Positions 60,403 to 64,000 of a DNA stretch of 64,000 nucleotides are shown here, piece after piece. The position numbers were made by a program, and so were the translations under genes. Source of the DNA: Pleurodeles waltl (taxonomy: Eukaryota; Chordata; Amphibia; Caudata; Salamandridae); NCBI RefSeq assembly GCF_031143425.1, contig NC_090448.1, forward strand, positions 332,270,177 to 332,334,176, written 5' to 3'. The first letter of the stretch is position 1; each line of letters begins with the position of its first letter. A model generated the notes under the pieces. That model was not told the DNA's origin and did not search any database. It worked only from the letters and a program-made list of their open reading frames with translations.

Positions 60403-62512
60403 CCTTTCTAATGTAAAGTCGATGATGTCACAGAGTGGGTTAATGTCACAAAGCATCTGTGGAACAGAAAGTTCTTTAACTAGAAGTTAGTGTTTCCTCT
60501 TGGTAACTTGAGGAAAATGTCAGCCTTAATGAAGAAGGTGGTGATCCTCCTCAGTTTACTGAACCTCTATGACTATAACATCTTAATGAAATCAGAATGA
60601 AAAGAAAACAAGTTGCACATCATGTGTGACTCTTCTGTGGAGGAAAGATTACAGACAGGTGTAACTGCAAGACGTGTCTTGCAGAATACTGAAAGTTTTG
60701 CTGAGGATACTTTTACTATTGTTGGAAAAAATGTTTTGTATTTCATCAGGATGGCCTGGTACCTGCTGTCAGTTGGGAACTTCATCATTGTACAAGTGCT
60801 TCTTTATTTAATTTGTTGGTATCAAGCTTGGCATAAGGTGAGCTTTTTATTGTCAGTATGTTTAGGCATTTTGTTTTCAGTTTGCAAAAAACAATCAGTT
60901 ACATATTTTCAGCAATCATGGCTCCTTTAAAATGTAAATTTTACACATTATAAAAAGCAGTTTAAATGAAAACCTGTTGTCGAAATGTCATGAGAATGTA
61001 ATGCTTTATGCCTGCTGCCCCAGTGTTAGTAGAAATGTCAGCCACTTGGGAGAGAACCTAGGGGCACAGGTAATAAGTGCTCTTACAATTGCAAAGGCTG
61101 TGATTCACAAATCACAGGATTTTCAACCACAACATCCCAAGTCGGAATGTGCTAAAGTTAATTTGGACTGAAAAAGGACATTTTGTGACTGACTCATTAT
61201 CAGTGGGGGCACCTCTGCTACTGCATGGGTGCCCTCACACACAGGCACTTTGTACCCTGCCCTCAGGGCTGGAGGGCTTGCTAAAGAGGTGACTTATAAG
61301 TGACCTGGTGCAGTGTAAATGGCAGTGAAAGGGTGCTTGAACCTTTTCATGCAGGCTTCAATGGCAGTCCTGCGAAAGCCTTTGCATGTGCTCCCTATGG
61401 GTGGCAAAATATATGCTGCAGCCCATAGGGATCCCCTGGAACCCAATGCCCTGGGTAAGTAGCACTTATAAGAGGGCACCAGTATGCCAATTGTGGATGA
61501 AATACTGTCTTAACAGTATCCAACAACCAAATGTAAGGGAGAGAGCATAACTACTGAATTGTCTGTGTCCGCTGGGGTCCTGATTAGCAGGATCCCAGTA
61601 GACATAGCCAAACACACTGTCAAACAGGCCAAACGTGGGGGTAACCAAGCTAAAGGGAGGCTACTTTCTTATGCCTAGATGTGATGATACTGTATTCTTT
61701 GGTATAGATTGAATATTGTTTTCACAAGAGGTGTTTGAATGTTTACAGTTGTATGTATCAATGGCAAAATCTTCAGGTGTTTGAAATAGAGATATTTTTG
61801 GCATGTGGGGCATTGGTTTTAGATGACCTGGGAGATCTCACATGTGTACTTAATGCAGGTGTGGCTCTTTCACACAGAAACCAGAGTACCAGTACAATGT
61901 GGTGACAGAAACAGAAAAAGCTGGGCATAATAATTTGCGCAATGAAAGAGACAATGCTGTGTATCTTGTGTGTTGGTCTGTTTTAAACGATTCATGTAGC
62001 ATATTACTTCTGCTGATGGGAAATGTAGTTTGCTGTTAGTGATATTTTACGAATGCCACAGAAATACATACAATTAAAATAGAAAAATAACTGCATACTC
62101 ATTGCTTGGGGGTTCTTAATAGAATCTTTCATTTTCAGCATATCAGTTAGGAATTTCATACATTTCTACTTCACATCCCTCTCACTAGATCTTCTTTCTG
62201 TATGAAAGAACAATATTGTTGAAATGAACATCCCCTTTTAAACCAAAAAGCCAGAAATGTATAGCATTGTATTAGTAATTTAAAACTTCATCACAATAAC
62301 GTTTTGTAATTCGATCCCTCAGCCCAGTAAAAATTGATTTATCATTGTTTTTACAGCTTTTAATTTCTGGAACTCCCCACTTTTAAACACATGACCTTTG
62401 TTTGACTTATTTAAAGTTGTAAAAATTAGACCATTTTACTATTTCATTGTATCACTGCCAGTCTTACCAGAGGCGAGATGACACTGGGCTTCTTTCTGTT
62501 TGGGACAAATTG
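60403..62512 (+). repeat. Satellite copy M27, delta body with gamma-like front
   Basis: 2110 bp, same combination as M20. It has TAATGCAGG as in M18/M24 but not their 2-bp insertion. Private: TTTTAAACGATTC near 61984 and TTGTTTTTACAG near 62346. Confidence 0.92.
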
Positions 62513-64000
62513 CCTTTCTAATGTAAAGTCGATGATGTCACAGAGTGGGTTAATGTCACAAAGCATCTGTGGAACAGAAAGTTCTTTAACTAGAAGTTAG
62601 TGTTTCCTCTTGGTAACTTGAGGAAAATGTCAGCCTTAATGAAGAAGGTGGTGATCCTCCTCAGTTTACCGAACCTCTATGACTATAACATCTTAATGAA
62701 ATCAGAATGAAAAGAAAACAAGTTGCACATCATGTGTGACTCTTCTGTGGAGGAAAGATTACAGACAGGTGTAACTGCAAGACGTGTTTTGCAGAATACT
62801 GAAAGCTTTGCTTAGGATACTTTTACTATTGTTGGAAAAAATGTTTTGTATTTCATCAGGATGGCCTGGTACCTGCTGTCAGTTGGGAACTTCATCATTG
62901 TACAAGTGCTTCTTTTTTTAATTTGTTGGTATCAAGCTTGGCATAAGGTGAGCTTTTTATTGTCAGTATGTTTAGGCATTTTGTTTTCAGTTTGCAAAAA
63001 ACAATCAGTTACATATTTTCAGCAATCATGGCTCCTTTAAAATGTAAATTTTACAAATTATAAAAAGCAGTTTAAATGAAAACCTGTTGTCGAAATGTCA
63101 TGAGAATGTAATGCTTTATGCCTGCTGCCCCAGTGTTAGTAGAAATGTCAGCCACTTGGGAGAGAACCTAGGGGCACAGGTAATAAGTGCTCTTACATTT
63201 GCAAAGGCTGTGATTCACAAATCACAGGATTTTCAACCACAACATCCCAAGTCAGAATGTGCTAAAGTTAATGTGGACTGAAAAAGGACATTTTGTGACT
63301 GACTCATTATCAGTGGGGGCACCTCTGCTACTGCATGGGTGCCCTCACACACAGGCACTTTGTACCCTGCCCTCAGGGCTGGAGGGCTTGCTAAAGAGGT
63401 GACTTATAAGAGACCTGGTGCAGTGTAAATGGCAGTGAAAGGGTGCTTGAACCTTTTCATGCAGGCTTCAATGGCAGTCCTGCAAAAGCCTTTGCATGTG
63501 CTCCCTATGGGTGGCAAAATATATGCTGCAGCCCATAGGGATCCCCTGGAACCCAATGCCCTGGGTAAGTAGGTATCATATGCTAAGGACTTAAAAGAGG
63601 GCACCAGTATGCCAATTGTGGATAAAATACTGTCTTAACAGTATCCAACAACCAAATGTAAGGGAGAGAGCATAACTACTGAATTGTCTGTGTCCGCTGG
63701 GGTCCTGATTAGCAGGTTCCCAGTAGACACAGCCAAACACACTGTCAAACAGGCCAAACGTGGGGGTAACCAAGCTAAAGGGAGGCTACTTTCTTACGCC
63801 TAGATGTGATGATACTGTATTCTTTGGTAGGGATTGAATACTGTTTTCACAAGAGGTGTTTGAATGTTTACCCTTGTATGTATCAATGGCAAAATCTTCA
63901 GGTGTTTGAAATTGAGATAAGTTTTGCATGTGGGGCATTGGTTTAGATGACCTGGGAGATCTCACATGTGTACTTAATGCTGGTGTGGCTCTTTCAGACA
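62513..64000 (+). repeat. Satellite copy M28, truncated by the window end
   Basis: 1488 bp seen. The front is beta/epsilon-like (GCTTAGG, CTTTTTTTAATTTG, GTACAAG), the body gamma-like (GTAAGTAGGTATC, TTGTATGTATC, GAGATAAG). It is not an alpha copy, so the next block does not start here as the earlier ones did. Private: GAAAGCTTTGC near 62802, GGATAAAATAC near 63621. Confidence 0.9.

Larger units (their letters stand above)
47705..62512. repeat. Higher-order block 5: M21-M27 (alpha'-beta-gamma-delta-epsilon-epsilon-delta)
   Basis: 14808 bp, seven copies. It resembles block 4 with an intact alpha' plus beta pair at the front and a second epsilon copy, so blocks 4 and 5 share a more recent common arrangement than either does with blocks 1-3. 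Confidence 0.8.
290..64000. repeat. 2.1-kb tandem satellite array with higher-order structure (interrupted 3675-9955)
   Basis: A unit of 2106-2125 bp repeats head to tail across almost the whole window. I phased copies at the motif CCTTTCTAATG, which begins at 290, 2403, 11721, 13842, 15963, 18073 and so on to 62513. In every copy after M1 where it can be measured, a second landmark (GTCGAAATGTCATGAG) begins 575-578 bases later, so phasing is secure. The array is AT-rich with few CpG. Copies group into types that recur in order, giving higher-order blocks. The left edge is at 290; the right edge is beyond the window. No CENP-B-like box, telomeric motif or gene was seen. The chromosomal location (centromere, pericentromere, heterochromatic block) cannot be told from sequence alone. 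Confidence 0.97.

Noticed and set aside
290..64000. CENP-B box or telomeric repeats
   Set aside because: No string matching the CENP-B core (TTCG....A..CGGG) and no TTAGGG runs were seen.
1..64000. Prokaryotic features (operons, CRISPR, IS elements, tRNA or rRNA genes)
   Set aside because: The long regular repeats are a satellite with no short-repeat/spacer structure; no tRNA or rRNA sequence was recognised; the LTR elements are eukaryotic.

Overview
The window is eukaryotic repeat DNA from a large animal genome and contains no host gene that I can support. Three things point to a vertebrate: (a) a long tandem array of an AT-rich, CpG-poor 2.1-kb unit, in which many differences between copies are CpG versus TpG/CpA; (b) a nearly intact Ty3/gypsy retrotransposon of the chromovirus-unlike, mag-related kind; (c) a solo retrovirus-type LTR. 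One roughly 500-bp part of the 2.1-kb unit reads, from memory, like a dispersed LTR family very common in salamander (newt) sequence. A urodele amphibian is therefore my best guess, at moderate-to-low confidence, because no search could be run.

Layout. Positions 1-289 are non-satellite sequence that ends like the right end of an LTR (AATAAA, then ACAACA). From 290 the satellite starts abruptly. M1 (290-2402) and M2 (2403-3674, cut short) are the most divergent copies. A Ty3/gypsy element occupies 3675-9955: 210-bp 5' LTR, tRNA-Ser-type primer binding site, leader, gag-protease, [solo LTR 5859-6719 in minus orientation with a GTTC duplication], reverse transcriptase-RNase H-integrase, polypurine tract, 213-bp 3' LTR. 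The satellite resumes at 9956, out of phase with the left flank, and fills the rest of the window: 24 complete copies (11721-62512) and a partial copy at each end.

The array has higher-order structure. Copies fall into recurring types, here called alpha, beta, gamma, delta and epsilon. They are told apart by shared indels (a net 15-bp deletion, a 4-bp deletion, a 2-bp insertion) and by point variants. A four-copy series alpha-beta-gamma-delta of 8476-8477 bp recurs. Other blocks are the same series with copies added, lost or fused: 10583 bp with an extra mosaic copy, 10573 bp starting with an alpha/beta fusion copy, and 14808 bp with extra epsilon and delta copies. This is the pattern expected from unequal crossing-over and gene conversion, and it is seen in centromeric or heterochromatic satellites. 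No open reading frame inside the satellite looks like a gene.

The most interesting points are the higher-order 2.1-kb satellite that seems to carry an LTR-derived segment, a directly mappable fusion copy (M16), the retrotransposon whose two flanks lie at different phases of the satellite with no target duplication, and the clean nested solo LTR that alone explains the break in the gag-pol reading frame.
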